A stretch of 64,000 nt of DNA from JAATGI01 sp036510675 (GCA_036510675.1 DATCDN010000104.1:1-64000), one strand, 5' to 3'; positions 25,332-34,126 are shown, counted from the first letter of the stretch. The notes: generated by a model not told the origin, from the sequence alone. Numbers and translations: made by a program.

Positions 25332-27236
25332 TTACCCCGCCGCTTTCGCCAGCCCCGCTTGCCGCAGATGGGCCGTGATCTCGTCGAGGATCGCGGGATC
25401 GTCGATGGTCGCCGGGACCTTGTAGTCCTCGCCGTCGGCGATGTGGCGCATGGTGCCGCGCAGGATTTTCCCCGAGCGGGTCTTGGGCAGGCGCTGCACC
25501 ACCAGTGCGTCGCGCAGGCTGGCCACCGCGCCGATCCGCGCGCGGATCAGCGCCAGCACCTCGCGCGACACCACCTCATGCGGGGTATTGGTGCCGGCTT
25601 TCAGCACGATGAAGCCGAGCGGCACCTGGCCCTTGAGCGGGTCGGCGATGCCGATGACCGCGCATTCGGCGACATCCCGGTGCGCCGCCACCACTTCCTC
25701 CATGGCGCCGGTGGAGAGGCGATGACCGGCGACGTTGATGACATCGTCGGTGCGGGTCATGACATAGACATAGCCGTCTTCGTCAATATAGCCGGCATCG
25801 GCGGTGGCGTAGTAGCCGGGGAATTCGGTGAGATAGGCGTCGATGAACCGCTGGTCGGCGTTCCACAGCGTCGGCGACGAACCGGGCGCCAGCGGCAGCT
25901 TCATGCAGATGGCGCCAATTTCGCCCGGCTTCATGTCGTTGCCCTGGGGGTCGAGCACATGCAGATCCCAGCCCGGCACCGGCTTCGTTACCGAGCCATG
26001 CTTCACCGGCAAGCGGCCGAGCCCGACGCAATTGCCGGCCATCGGCCAGCCGGTCTCGGTCTGCCACCAATGGTCGATCACCGGAATGCCCAGTTGCTGC
26101 TCGGCCCAGGCGATGGTCGGCGGATCGCAGCGCTCCCCCGCCAGGAACAGCGTCGCGAGGCTGGCGCGGTCATAGTCGCGGATCAGCTTGCCGTCGGGAT
26201 CGTCGCGCCTGATCGCACGGAATGCGGTCGGCGCGGTGAAGATGGCGTTGATCTTGTGGTCCCGGACCAGGCGCCAATAGGCGCCGGCATCGGGGGTGCC
26301 GACCGGCTTCCCCTCATACAGCACGGTGGTCAGACCATAAAGCAGCGGGCCATAGACGATATAGGAATGACCGACCACCCAGCCGACATCGGAGCCGGCC
26401 ATAAACACCTGGCCCGGTTCCATGCCGAAGAAATATTTCATCGACCAGGCCAGCGCGACCGCGTGCCCGCCATTGTCGCGGATGATGCCCTTGGGCACGC
26501 CGGTGGTGCCCGAGGTGTAGAGCACATAAAGCGGATCGGTTGCCGCGACCGAGACGCAATCCGCCGGCGGCGCGGCCGCCACCGCCTCCCGCCAGTCGAG
26601 ATCGCGGCCCGCGATCATGGTCGCGGGTCCCTGCGGCCGCTGGAGGATCAGGCAATGGTCCGGCTTGTGCGCCGATAGCTCGATGCCCTGATCCAGCAGC
26701 GGCTTATAGGCGATGATTCGGTTGACCTCGATGCCGCAAGACGCCGACAGCACCAGCTTGGGCTTCGCGTCCTCGATGCGCGCCGCCAGCTCGGCGCCGG
26801 CGAAGCCGCCGAACACCACGGAATGGATGGCGCCGATGCGCGCGCAGGCCAGCATCGCCATCGCCGCCTCCGGCACCATCGGCATATAGATGACGACGCG
26901 ATCACCGGCCGCGACCCCAAGCGCGCTGATGGCGCCCGCCAGCCGCGCCGTCTCCTCGGTTAGCTCGGCATAGGTATAGCGCCGGACCTGGTTGGTGACC
27001 GGGCTGTCGTAGATCAGCGCGATGCGCTCGCCATGGCCGGCGGCGACATGGCGGTCGAGCGCGTTGTAGCAGGTGTTGAGCCGCCCGCCGGTGAACCAGC
27101 GATAAAAGGGCGGACGGCTATCGTCGAACACCCGGTCCCAGCGCCGGTCCCAATCGATCATCGCCGCCGCCTCGGCCCAGAACCCTTCCGGGTCGGTCAG
27201 CGAACGGCAATAGACCTCTTCATAGCGGCTGGACAT
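25332..27236 (-). CDS. prpE: Propionyl-CoA synthetase
   Basis: An AMP-forming acyl-CoA synthetase of 634 residues close to PrpE, which activates propionate. The AMP-binding core is present as YVLYTSGTTGVPKGIIRDNG near residue 240; VIDHWWQTETGWP near 370, the hinge region, and the C-terminal TRSGKILRGTMR with the catalytic Lys near 605 follow. The family N terminus (YEEVYCRSLTDPEGFWAEAA) fits ATG 27236. Propionyl-CoA made here could feed the methylmalonyl-CoA route; a related acyl-CoA gene (mesaconyl-CoA hydratase) is at the right edge. It is a single gene. Confidence 0.92.
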   Translation of the reverse strand: MSSRYEEVYCRSLTDPEGFWAEAAAMIDWDRRWDRVFDDSRPPFYRWFTGGRLNTCYNALDRHVAAGHGERIALIYDSPVTNQVRRYTYAELTEETARLAGAISALGVAAGDRVVIYMPMVPEAAMAMLACARIGAIHSVVFGGFAGAELAARIEDAKPKLVLSASCGIEVNRIIAYKPLLDQGIELSAHKPDHCLILQRPQGPATMIAGRDLDWREAVAAAPPADCVSVAATDPLYVLYTSGTTGVPKGIIRDNGGHAVALAWSMKYFFGMEPGQVFMAGSDVGWVVGHSYIVYGPLLYGLTTVLYEGKPVGTPDAGAYWRLVRDHKINAIFTAPTAFRAIRRDDPDGKLIRDYDRASLATLFLAGERCDPPTIAWAEQQLGIPVIDHWWQTETGWPMAGNCVGLGRLPVKHGSVTKPVPGWDLHVLDPQGNDMKPGEIGAICMKLPLAPGSSPTLWNADQRFIDAYLTEFPGYYATADAGYIDEDGYVYVMTRTDDVINVAGHRLSTGAMEEVVAAHRDVAECAVIGIADPLKGQVPLGFIVLKAGTNTPHEVVSREVLALIRARIGAVASLRDALVVQRLPKTRSGKILRGTMRHIADGEDYKVPATIDDPAILDEITAHLRQAGLAKAAG

Positions 27237-27343
27237 GGCGATTTCCCTACGGCGATGATGCCCGATCATGCGGCAAGGGAATACCGTTTGCCAAGCAAAC
27301 CGCTCAGCTAAGGGGACCTAATCGGAATGGGAGCAGAGAAACG

Positions 27344-27514
27344 CTAAGGCGCGTGTTCCATGGAGACGATTTCGTCTTTGATGCGGAGCTTTTGCCGCTT
27401 CAAGTCGGCGACGAGATCGATATTGGGCAGGGGGCGGTGGGTTTCACTATCGATGGCGTGCTCCAGGCTGCGATGTTGAGCCCGGAGGGACTCGATCCGA
27501 TCGTCTAGCATCAT
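27344..27514 (-). CDS. YdcH/DUF465 family small protein
   Basis: A 56-residue protein of the DUF465 (YdcH) family: LDDRIESLRAQHRSLEHAID, then LPNIDLVADLKRQKLRIKDE. Members are short helical hairpins of unknown role. AGGAGG lies just before two tandem ATG codons at 27514 and 27511; spacing favours the second. It follows mutY on the same strand after 49 bases. Confidence 0.85.
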   Translation of the reverse strand: MMLDDRIESLRAQHRSLEHAIDSETHRPLPNIDLVADLKRQKLRIKDEIVSMEHAP

Positions 27515-27563
27515 GGCTCCTCCTGATCTGGTTGGACAGGTTGAGGCACCGAACGCGCCGATG

Positions 27564-28661
27564 TTAGCGCCGATCCCGCTCGGCCGCCAAGCGGCTTGTC
27601 GCCTGCGCGACATGGGCCGCCACTTTTTTCATTAAGGTCGGCAAAGCGAGATCGGCGAAACGCTCGGGCATGGCGGCAATAAAGCCCTCATGGTTAACGA
27701 TTGGAGCGGTTCCAATCCACACCTCAAGCGCCAGATCGAAATGGGTAAAACCGTGACGCACCCGCCCCGGCAGCTTCCGCCAAACACCCGTTACCGGGGA
27801 AAATTTGGTTATTTCCTCGGGCGCGATCCACGGCGTCTCGCGCCACGGCGTCGAGGGAAACTCCATCATCCCGCCCAGCAGCCCGTCATTCGGGCGCCGG
27901 CGCAGCAGCACCGCGCCATCATCCCGCACCGCCCAGAAGACGATGCCGTGGCGTTGCGGCTTGGCCTTTTTCGGCTTCTGGCGCGGCAATTCCTCGGCGA
28001 TGCCGCGCGCCCGGGCCCGGCACGCCTCGCGCCACGGACAAAGCGCGCAGGCCGGGCGGCGTGGCGTGCAGATGGTGGCGCCGAGATCCATCGCCGCCTG
28101 CGCATAATCACCGGACCGCGTGGCCGGGGTCAGGGTCGCGGCGAGCGCGCGGATGGTTTCCTTGGCGCCGGGCAGCGGCGCCTCGACGGCGAATAGCCGC
28201 GCCACCACCCGCTCGATATTGCCGTCGAGCGGCGTCGCCGGGATATCGAAGGCGACCGCCGCGATCGCCGCCGCGGTATAGGCGCCGATGCCGGGCAGAT
28301 CGCGTAGCGCCGCCTCGTCGCGCGGAAATTCGCCGCCATGCCGCTCGGCCACGACACGGGCGCAGGCATGGAGATTGCGCGCCCGCGCGTAATAGCCCAG
28401 CCCCTGCCATTCATGCAGCACATCGTCCAGCGGCGCCGCCGCCAGCGCGTGCACATCGGGCCAGCGCGCCAGGAAGGTCGCGAAGCGCGGCCCGACCGTG
28501 GCGACGGTGGTCTGCTGCAGCATGATCTCGCTGAGCCAGACGCGATAGGGATCGGGCACCACGCCCGGCGGCGACCGCCACGGCAGGTCGCGGCGGTGCC
28601 GGTCGTACCAGGCGAGCAACGCCGTTGCTAAGTCGGGCGATGAATTTTTTTGTACCGCCAT
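27564..28661 (-). CDS. mutY: A/G-specific adenine DNA glycosylase
   Basis: MutY removes adenine paired with 8-oxoguanine. The 365 residues show the catalytic Glu region WLSEIMLQQTTVATV (about 42-56), the helix-hairpin-helix LPGIGAYTAAAI, the catalytic Asp in PLDGNIERVVARLF (about 144), the 4Fe-4S cluster C-X6-C-X2-C-X5-C (CTPRRPACALCPWREAC), and a C-terminal NUDIX-like domain that reads 8-oxoG (GLLGGMMEFPSTPW). The end of the gene lies 49 bases upstream of the DUF465 gene. Confidence 0.95.
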   Translation of the reverse strand: MAVQKNSSPDLATALLAWYDRHRRDLPWRSPPGVVPDPYRVWLSEIMLQQTTVATVGPRFATFLARWPDVHALAAAPLDDVLHEWQGLGYYARARNLHACARVVAERHGGEFPRDEAALRDLPGIGAYTAAAIAAVAFDIPATPLDGNIERVVARLFAVEAPLPGAKETIRALAATLTPATRSGDYAQAAMDLGATICTPRRPACALCPWREACRARARGIAEELPRQKPKKAKPQRHGIVFWAVRDDGAVLLRRRPNDGLLGGMMEFPSTPWRETPWIAPEEITKFSPVTGVWRKLPGRVRHGFTHFDLALEVWIGTAPIVNHEGFIAAMPERFADLALPTLMKKVAAHVAQATSRLAAERDRR

Positions 28662-29089
28662 CGATGCAATGAACCATCAAGCCGCACCGGACAAAAGCCC
28701 CCACCCAACCCTCCCCGTAAAACGGGGGAGGGCCTCCGCGCCGCGCACTTCTTAACCCTCCCCCGCCTGCGGGGGCCGCATTGATGACGACCATATGGCC
28801 ACCGCACGAAAGCGTAATCCCGTCTGTCGTAACATTGATGAAGGCGGTGCCGTCCATCGTTTGAACCAGGGCGCCGGCGAGCCCCGTGACGACCTGCCCC
28901 GTGACCACGACAACCGTGCATGGCAGCGATTTTGCCGAGCCGCTGCCAGAAGTTTTACGCCTGCTGGTCTAACCAGCGGTTGAGAGAGCGGTCGAGCGGC
29001 GTCTTTTGGACGTTGGAAGCCACGGGCACCCGCTATCGACAAGTTGACGCTTCCAGTGGCAGGGTTAGAGAAATCGGAGGGTGGAGGAA
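28662..29089. other. Intergenic region with repeats, hairpins and a possible gene remnant
   Basis: This 428-base stretch holds the family-C repeats (28697-28775), a hairpin TGGCAGCG-N12-CGCTGCCA (28921-28948), and a second one GCTGGT-cta-ACCAGC (28963-28977). On the reverse strand, 28760-28908 reads VVTGLAGALVQTMDGTAFIN and then a Gly-rich end, a pattern that resembles the tail of a beta-structured protein, but there is no upstream domain. No gene is called. Confidence 0.4.
28697..28775. repeat. REP-like element, family C, copy 1 (two palindromes)
   Basis: CCCTCCCCGT-aaa-ACGGGGGAGGG (about 28711-28734) is preceded by CCCCCACCCAA. It is followed by CTCCCCCGCCTGCGGGGG at 28758-28775. The latter 18 bases recur exactly at 30674-30691 on the other side of the adhesin/PDZ gene. 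Confidence 0.75.
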
Positions 29090-30545
29090 ATGTTCAGAAA
29101 GCTCGCGGGCGCCATCCTTATTGCCGGCTTGGCGCTTGCCGTTTTTAGTGAAAAATCATCCGCCCAAGAATGGTTCAAAATAAGCGGTTATGCAGAACAC
29201 CCGATTCGGTATGTAGACGCACATCAAAAGAGACGGATCAATTTCACAAATCCGCATCTTAGAAGACTTCGACATGAAGGACGAGAACGGGAAGCCATAC
29301 GTTTTTGGGCCTGCCGAGACCCCATTTTTATCCAGAATATTTACAATGCAATTCGACTGCGAAACTTCACAAAATCGCCTGATTGAAGATCACTTTTTTT
29401 CAAAAAACATGGGGGATGGTACTGTTGTCGATTTAGGAAATAAACAAACCACTGGCTGGATCGGCACCGTAGGTGGAACAGCACCTACACTACAGTCAAT
29501 TGCCTGCGGTAAAGCTCCGCTGCCAGCGGACCATAATCGAACAGAGTCCGGGATCAATCACTCTGCCCTTGGGATAAAAATCCAAGAAGTTACAAAAAAT
29601 ATCGCGGAGTATCTGGGGCTGCCTTACCCCACAGGGGCAATGATTGTCTCGGTCAATGACAATAGCCCCGCTGCGGCTGCCGGATTCCGGCAGGGCGATG
29701 TCATCCTATCGTACAACGGTCATCATGTAGTCCGCTGGGTTGATCTTCCCCCGATGGTTGAAAATACCCCGGTAGGTGAGAAATTTACCGTCATCGTCCT
29801 ACGAAATGGGGGCCAGCTTTCTCTCGAATCTACGATGGCAGCCGCATCGTCAATCAATGCGGCCAAGAGGGATAGCAAACCCAACCCTTGGGCTATTTCA
29901 CCAAATAACCCTCCACCTTCGACACTCCGTCGCGACCCATGTCGCCGTCCAGAAATCCGCTCGCCGGGCGCAGTGAGTTTGCTCAACAGTAAAATCGGCC
30001 AACCATCAGGCCCTTCAAAGCGGGTCTCGACCATAGAAGATACCTCCGACGACAATGGTCCCGGCGACATCAGTTGCCGCGCCACCCTGATGTATTCGGA
30101 TGGCACCGAAGAATCTGGAAGTCTGTCTTTTTCCGATCCTGGCGCGGATTCGCCAGCCCTCGTCTATTGGCAGTCGGATTCAGATAAAGCTGAAGCGGAA
30201 CTAAATCGCCCCGCGTGTGGAACCTCCTACGATGCAAATTGTCGGTGGGATCAGCAAATGATCTGCGGAAATTCCACCCCCTCTGATTGCGCCATACTCC
30301 AAAGTCGTTTTTCCCAACAATTTGCCGCATGTTTCGCGTATGCAGGCACGGCTATATCAGTCTTCAATTTTTATTCCATGCGGACATCAAAACTATTCGC
30401 GGAAGAATCGCTCTCCCATAGTAGCAGCATGCGAATTGATCTCTTGGACGGACTGATCAGTAGCGCATATTCTGGCAGGTGGAAAACGGCCAAAGAATTT
30501 TCGGATGCCGCCGTACCGCGATGCATGCATGGCAACCCGTTCTAA
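29090..30545 (+). pseudogene. Frameshifted exported protein with surface-adhesin-E-like and PDZ domains
   Basis: The first frame (ATG 29090, GGAGG just upstream) encodes a signal peptide, MFRKLAGAILIAGLALAVFS, then EWFKISGYAEHPIRYVDA, like the start of the surface-adhesin E domain. At about 29219-29231 the frame changes: the continuation IKRDGSISQIRILEDFDMKD is read one base over and runs open to 30545. It completes the adhesin-E-like domain (MQFDCETSQNRLI, GDGTVVDLG) and enters a PDZ domain (GIKIQEVTKNIAEYLGL, GAMIVSVNDNSPAAAAGFRQ). About 230 residues of unrecognised, Cys- and Ser-rich sequence follow, ending HGNPF. One extra base explains the break; a sequencing error is possible. The gene is lower in GC than its surroundings. 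Confidence 0.7.
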
Positions 30546-30670
30546 CTCGTCATCAAAAGCGCGGGAACGGGAACATTAGTTTTAGGCGCGGGGATAGATA
30601 CTACGCCAATAATTGTTGGCCCATGAGTTTCCGCCCGGTTGCCGGCTATTGCCGACATGTCGAAGCGATG

Positions 30671-30716
30671 TGACTCCCCCGCCTGCGGGGGAGGGTTGGG
30701 TGGGGGGCCAGCCACC
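30671..30716. repeat. REP-like element, family C, copy 2
   Basis: CTCCCCCGCCTGCGGGGG (30674-30691) is a palindrome, followed by AGGGTTGGGTGGGGGG. The 18-base core is identical to that at 28758-28775. Confidence 0.75.
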
Positions 30717-30748
30717 GGCGCGATATTTCTGATAATCTCCGCACCGCG

Positions 30749-31915
30749 ATGACGATGGAACCGAACCCGCCCGACATCAAAGCCGCGATCCGCGACGCCG
30801 CCTTGCGACTGGGCTTCGATGCGGTGGGCTTCGCCGCCGCCGAGCTGGCGCCGGAATCGCGCGCGCGGCTCGCCGATTATCTGGCGCGGGGCCTGCACGG
30901 CGATATGGGCTGGCTGGCGGACCGCGCCGGACAGCGCGGCGATCCGCGCGAATTATGGCCCGAGGCGAAGAGCGTCGTCGTCCTTGCCATGAATTACGGC
31001 CCCGAGGGCGATCCGCTGGCGAATCTGGCGCGACCCGATCGCGGCACGGTGTCGGTCTATGCGCGCGGCCGCGATTATCACGAGTTGATCAAGTCGCGGC
31101 TCAAGGCGCTGGCGCGCGCCATCGAACAGATCGCCCCCGGCGCGCTGAAATTATTTGTCGATACCGCGCCGGTGATGGAAAAGCCGCTGGCCCAGCGCGC
31201 CGGAATCGGTTGGCAGGGCAAGCACACCAATTTGGTCTCGCGGGCGCATGGCTCTTGGCTGTTCCTCGGCGAGATTTATCTCAGCATCGAGCTGCCGCCC
31301 GACGCTGGCGAGATCGACCATTGCGGCCAGTGCCACGCCTGTCTCGACATCTGTCCGACGCGTGCCTTCGTCAAACCCTATCTGCTCGATGCGCGGCGCT
31401 GTATCTCCTATCTCACCATCGAGCATAAGGGCCATATCGCGGCGGAACTGCGCCCGCTGATGGGCAATCGCATCTATGGCTGCGACGATTGCCTCGCCGT
31501 CTGCCCGTGGAACAAATTCGCCCATCCCGCGCGCGAGCCGGCGCTACGGGCACGCGACGAGCTGACGACGCCGCGTCTGGCCGCGCTCGCCGCCCTCGAC
31601 GATGCGGCGTTCCGCGCGCTGTTTTCAGGCTCGCCGGTGAAGCGCACCGGCCGCGACCGCTTCGTGCGCAATGTGCTAATCGCGATCGGCAACAGCGGCG
31701 ACGGCGCCTTGCTGCCGAGCGTCGTCGCGCGATTGGACGACGCCTCGCCGCTGGTGCGGGCGATGGCGGTATGGGCGCTGACGCGGCTCGCGGCGGCCCC
31801 GCATATCGACGCGCTGCGGGCACGGCATTTTCAGAGGGAACCCGACGAGGCCGTGCGCGCCGAGTGGCCCGATGCAATTGATCGGGGAACCACCGGGTGC
31901 GACGGCAGTTTATGA
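30749..31915 (+). CDS. queG: Epoxyqueuosine reductase
   Basis: QueG performs the last step of queuosine synthesis, reducing epoxyqueuosine in tRNA with a cobalamin and two 4Fe-4S clusters. The 388 residues include LFVDTAPVMEKPLAQRAGIG with the catalytic Asp near 138, the cluster motifs CGQCHACLDIC (192-202) and CDDCLAVC (245-252), and a C-terminal HEAT-like region (LLPSVVARLDDASPLVRAMA). The ATG at 30749 is taken; a second ATG lies two codons later. There are no other queuosine genes nearby. Confidence 0.95.
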   Translation: MTMEPNPPDIKAAIRDAALRLGFDAVGFAAAELAPESRARLADYLARGLHGDMGWLADRAGQRGDPRELWPEAKSVVVLAMNYGPEGDPLANLARPDRGTVSVYARGRDYHELIKSRLKALARAIEQIAPGALKLFVDTAPVMEKPLAQRAGIGWQGKHTNLVSRAHGSWLFLGEIYLSIELPPDAGEIDHCGQCHACLDICPTRAFVKPYLLDARRCISYLTIEHKGHIAAELRPLMGNRIYGCDDCLAVCPWNKFAHPAREPALRARDELTTPRLAALAALDDAAFRALFSGSPVKRTGRDRFVRNVLIAIGNSGDGALLPSVVARLDDASPLVRAMAVWALTRLAAAPHIDALRARHFQREPDEAVRAEWPDAIDRGTTGCDGSL

Positions 31916-31951
31916 TTCGACGGTCCAGCAATCAGATCAAGGGGATTTCCC

Positions 31952-32164
31952 ATGAATAGGTTTCTCGCGTTGATAATCGCCGCGGGCGTGACGATGACCA
32001 GCGTCGCCGCCCTGGCCGCGCCGGTAGCGAATGTCGCGCCGCCGGCGGTGGCGCAGGAGCGCGCCGACAATGCCGGCACCGCGCCGCTCTATCAGAACGT
32101 CTATTATCATCACCGGCGTCGCCATCACCGCCACCACCACCACCACTTCCATCACTATCCCTGA
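31952..32164 (+). CDS. Small exported histidine-rich protein 1
   Basis: A 70-residue precursor. A signal peptide (MNRFLALIIAAGVTMTSVAA) is cleaved near ALAA at about residue 22, leaving a mature peptide of about 48 residues. It ends in a His/Arg-rich stretch with 11 His among the last 19 residues, including HHHHHFHHYP. Such tails bind Ni, Zn or Cu. GGGATTTCCC lies before the ATG. The next gene, 59 bases on, encodes a second His-rich secreted peptide, and an intrinsic terminator stands between them. Function is inferred from composition only. Confidence 0.65.
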   Translation: MNRFLALIIAAGVTMTSVAALAAPVANVAPPAVAQERADNAGTAPLYQNVYYHHRRRHHRHHHHHFHHYP

Positions 32165-32174
32165 GCGACGAGGT

Positions 32175-32200
32175 ACGCGCCGGGACGACCGGCGCGTTTT
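32175..32200 (+). terminator. Intrinsic terminator between the two His-rich genes
   Basis: ACGCGCCGG-gacga-CCGGCGCGT followed by TTTC: a 9-bp GC-rich stem, 5-base loop and a short T-run (32197-32200). It would end or attenuate the transcript of the first His-rich gene before the second begins. Confidence 0.75.
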
Positions 32201-32223
32201 CGCAACATAATGGGAGCATGACG

Positions 32224-32487
32224 ATGAAATATCTTCTTCCGCTGGCGGTGGCGTCGGGGCTGGTGATTTCCGGCGTGGCATTCGCCGACGAGGCGACGCA
32301 TCAGGATCGGGCAGCGATCCATCACACGACCCACCAAGCTATGCACCACGAACGCAAGGAACAGCGCGCGCTGCACCACGGCAATATACACCGCGCCGCG
32401 CATGAGCAGCGCAAGATCGACGCCAAGAAGGCGGAGCTACATGATGAGCATCACGCGCTGCATCACGACCGGGCCGAGGGAGAGTAA
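32224..32487 (+). CDS. Small exported histidine-rich protein 2
   Basis: An 87-residue precursor with signal peptide MKYLLPLAVASGLVISGVAF, cleaved after FA. The mature part, about 66 residues, is highly charged and helical, with 15 His mostly as HH pairs spaced 4-10 residues apart. ATG 32224 is preferred to 32218, since GGGAG (32212-32216) then has normal spacing. Unlike protein 1, the histidines are spread through the chain. A periplasmic metal-binding or buffering role is possible; not a family I can name. Confidence 0.65.
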   Translation: MKYLLPLAVASGLVISGVAFADEATHQDRAAIHHTTHQAMHHERKEQRALHHGNIHRAAHEQRKIDAKKAELHDEHHALHHDRAEGE

Positions 32488-32549
32488 CCGGCGCACGACA
32501 TCGGCGCCGCTAGAGTTAGATTCATCCGGATTGAAACGGCCCTTTTTAG

Positions 32550-32640
32550 TCATTCCCGCGAAAGCAGGGAATCCCTTACCGGCGCAGGCCGGTATCCATT
32601 ATGCAACGGCACAATGGATACCGGCGTTCGCCGGTAAGGG
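32550..32640. repeat. REP-like element, family B, copy 2
   Basis: ATTCCCGC-gaaa-GCAGGGAAT, then TTACCGGC-gcag-GCCGGTATCCA, and TGGATACCGGC-gttc-GCCGGTAAGG at the end: three hairpins, the last two being inverted copies of each other. It fills the gap before the flavin reductase gene. Confidence 0.8.
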
Positions 32641-32710
32641 AAAAAATGTTTCAATTTTGGTGTCGGACTCTGAATTCCCGGCGGCGGCGTCAGCCCTGTA
32701 ACATAGCAAC

Positions 32711-32728
32711 CGGCGGCGTCAGCCGCCG
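32711..32728 (-). terminator. Hairpin overlapping the flavin reductase stop codon
   Basis: CGGCGGC-gtca-GCCGCCG overlaps the last codons and stop of the reductase gene. GGCGGCGTCAGCC is repeated 28 bases away (about 32682-32694 and 32712-32723), so this may be a small local duplication. Confidence 0.4.
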
Positions 32729-33225
32729 TAAAATACATTATCCCCCAAATCCTTCATCTCGAGGGTGGCGGCGTCGGGGCGCCCGGTGATCGGGTTCTTG
32801 AGATGCGCCTCGACCACCTCGGCGATGACGACATGATGATCGCCTTCCTCGACGATTTTCCGGACCCGACATTCGATCGCGGCGGGCGCGTCGGTCAATA
32901 GCGGCGCGCCGGTCGCGGCGCCCTTGGTGAAGGCCATGCCGCTGATTTTGTCGCCCTCGACCTTGGCGGGCTTGAAGAAGGCGAAGGCGGCACCCTTCTG
33001 ATCCTTGCCCAGCACGTTGAGGGCAAAGGCACCGGTCTCTTTCAGAATGTGGTAGGCGCCCGAATCCGCCTTCACCCCCAGCGTCACCAGCGGCGGCGCG
33101 AAGGAGGATTGGGTGACGAAATTGATGGTGGCGGCGCCGACATTGCCCTTGCCGTCATCGGCGGTCAGCACATAGAGCCCGTAGGGAATCATCCGCAATA
33201 CGGTCTTCTTGGCGTCCTGATTCAT
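32719..33225 (-). CDS. Flavin reductase-like (FMN-binding split barrel) protein
   Basis: A 168-residue protein of the flavin reductase/RutF-HpaC family: TVLRMIPYGLYVLTADDGKG, then TINFVTQSSFAPPLVTLGVK, GAFALNVLGKDQ, and GDHHVVIAEVVEA. Such proteins pass electrons from NAD(P)H to flavin for a partner oxygenase. Start is at ATG 33225; the frame continues upstream but without homology. It lies 31 bases downstream of the ferritin-like gene on the same strand, so the two probably form an operon and may form a reductase-oxygenase pair. Confidence 0.85.
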   Translation of the reverse strand: MNQDAKKTVLRMIPYGLYVLTADDGKGNVGAATINFVTQSSFAPPLVTLGVKADSGAYHILKETGAFALNVLGKDQKGAAFAFFKPAKVEGDKISGMAFTKGAATGAPLLTDAPAAIECRVRKIVEEGDHHVVIAEVVEAHLKNPITGRPDAATLEMKDLGDNVFYGG

Positions 33226-33256
33226 GGCCTCACCCTTGTTGCTTTGAGAAAAAAAT

Positions 33257-34126
33257 CTAAGCCGGCTGGCGGTCGAGATAGGCGACGCGCCAGCGCACCA
33301 CCCACCAGGTGACCCGCGCCAGCCCCATATTGAGGCGGCCATGCGGCTTCAGCCCGGCCGCCTTGAACACCATGGCGATGGCGCGCTCGATATGATGCCA
33401 GCGATAGACCCGCATCGCGCCCACAGCATAGAGCCGGGCATAACGGCGACGCTCGTAGGGGCCAACAGGTTGGTTGGCGGCGTAATAGGCATAGGCCAAT
33501 TCGTCATCCTGCGCCTCGCGCACGCGGCTCAGCGCGATCTTGAGACGCTGCCATTTGGTCAGCCGGTCGATGGCGAGATAGCGCTTCATGTGGGTGTAGA
33601 ATAATTTGTAATGGCGCAGCTCGTCGGCGGCGATGTTGTGGCAGATCGCCTTCAGCACCGGCTCGTCCACCGCCTCGGCCAGCGCGGTGTAATAGGAGCT
33701 GGTGCCGGTCTCGACGATGCAGCGCGACACCAGCTCGCCGGCGCGGGTGCCGCGCACGGAATGGGTGGCGGTGAGATCGACGCGGAAGCCGGCGGTGAAG
33801 CGCGCCGCCGCGGCGGCATGATCGAACGCCGGATCGGCGAGCGTCGCCCAGCGCCCCAGCGCGTGGCCGTGCTGTACTTCCTCGCCGCCCCAGCGCCGCG
33901 CGACTCCCTGAAACGCGGCATCGTCATGGAACACGCCGCACAGATATTCGGTGTAGTCGCGGCCATTTTGCTCGACCAGGCTCGCCGCCTTGACGATGCG
34001 CAGAACGGCCGGATCGACCTTCGTGCGGTCGAACGCGTCCCAGTCGATATCGTCGAGCGTCCAATGACCCATGGGCTTGAGTATAATCATTCGAGGGTCG
34101 GGGTGAAGGGCTTGTGATCGGGCCAT
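33257..34126 (-). CDS. Ferritin-like diiron protein (acyl-ACP desaturase/rubrerythrin-type fold)
   Basis: A 289-residue protein with a complete diiron ligand set in ferritin order: Glu about 52 (SLVEQNGRDY), E-x-x-H at about 83-86 (GEEVQH), Glu about 139 (IVETGTSS), and E-x-x-H at about 169-172 (DELRHY). This matches ferritin-like oxidases/desaturases rather than iron storage. The C-terminal 70 residues have basic and Trp-rich helices that may touch membranes. GGGGTGA precedes ATG 34126; inner ATGs (34090, 34072) have no ribosome site. A flavin reductase follows on the same strand. Confidence 0.78.
   Translation of the reverse strand: MARSQALHPDPRMIILKPMGHWTLDDIDWDAFDRTKVDPAVLRIVKAASLVEQNGRDYTEYLCGVFHDDAAFQGVARRWGGEEVQHGHALGRWATLADPAFDHAAAAARFTAGFRVDLTATHSVRGTRAGELVSRCIVETGTSSYYTALAEAVDEPVLKAICHNIAADELRHYKLFYTHMKRYLAIDRLTKWQRLKIALSRVREAQDDELAYAYYAANQPVGPYERRRYARLYAVGAMRVYRWHHIERAIAMVFKAAGLKPHGRLNMGLARVTWWVVRWRVAYLDRQPA

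Noticed and set aside
28760..28908. Reverse-strand frame with FINVTTDGITLSCGG-like beta-rich sequence
   Set aside because: It resembles the tail of a VgrG or similar protein but has no upstream domain, no ribosome site and ends inside a repeat; too weak to call a remnant.
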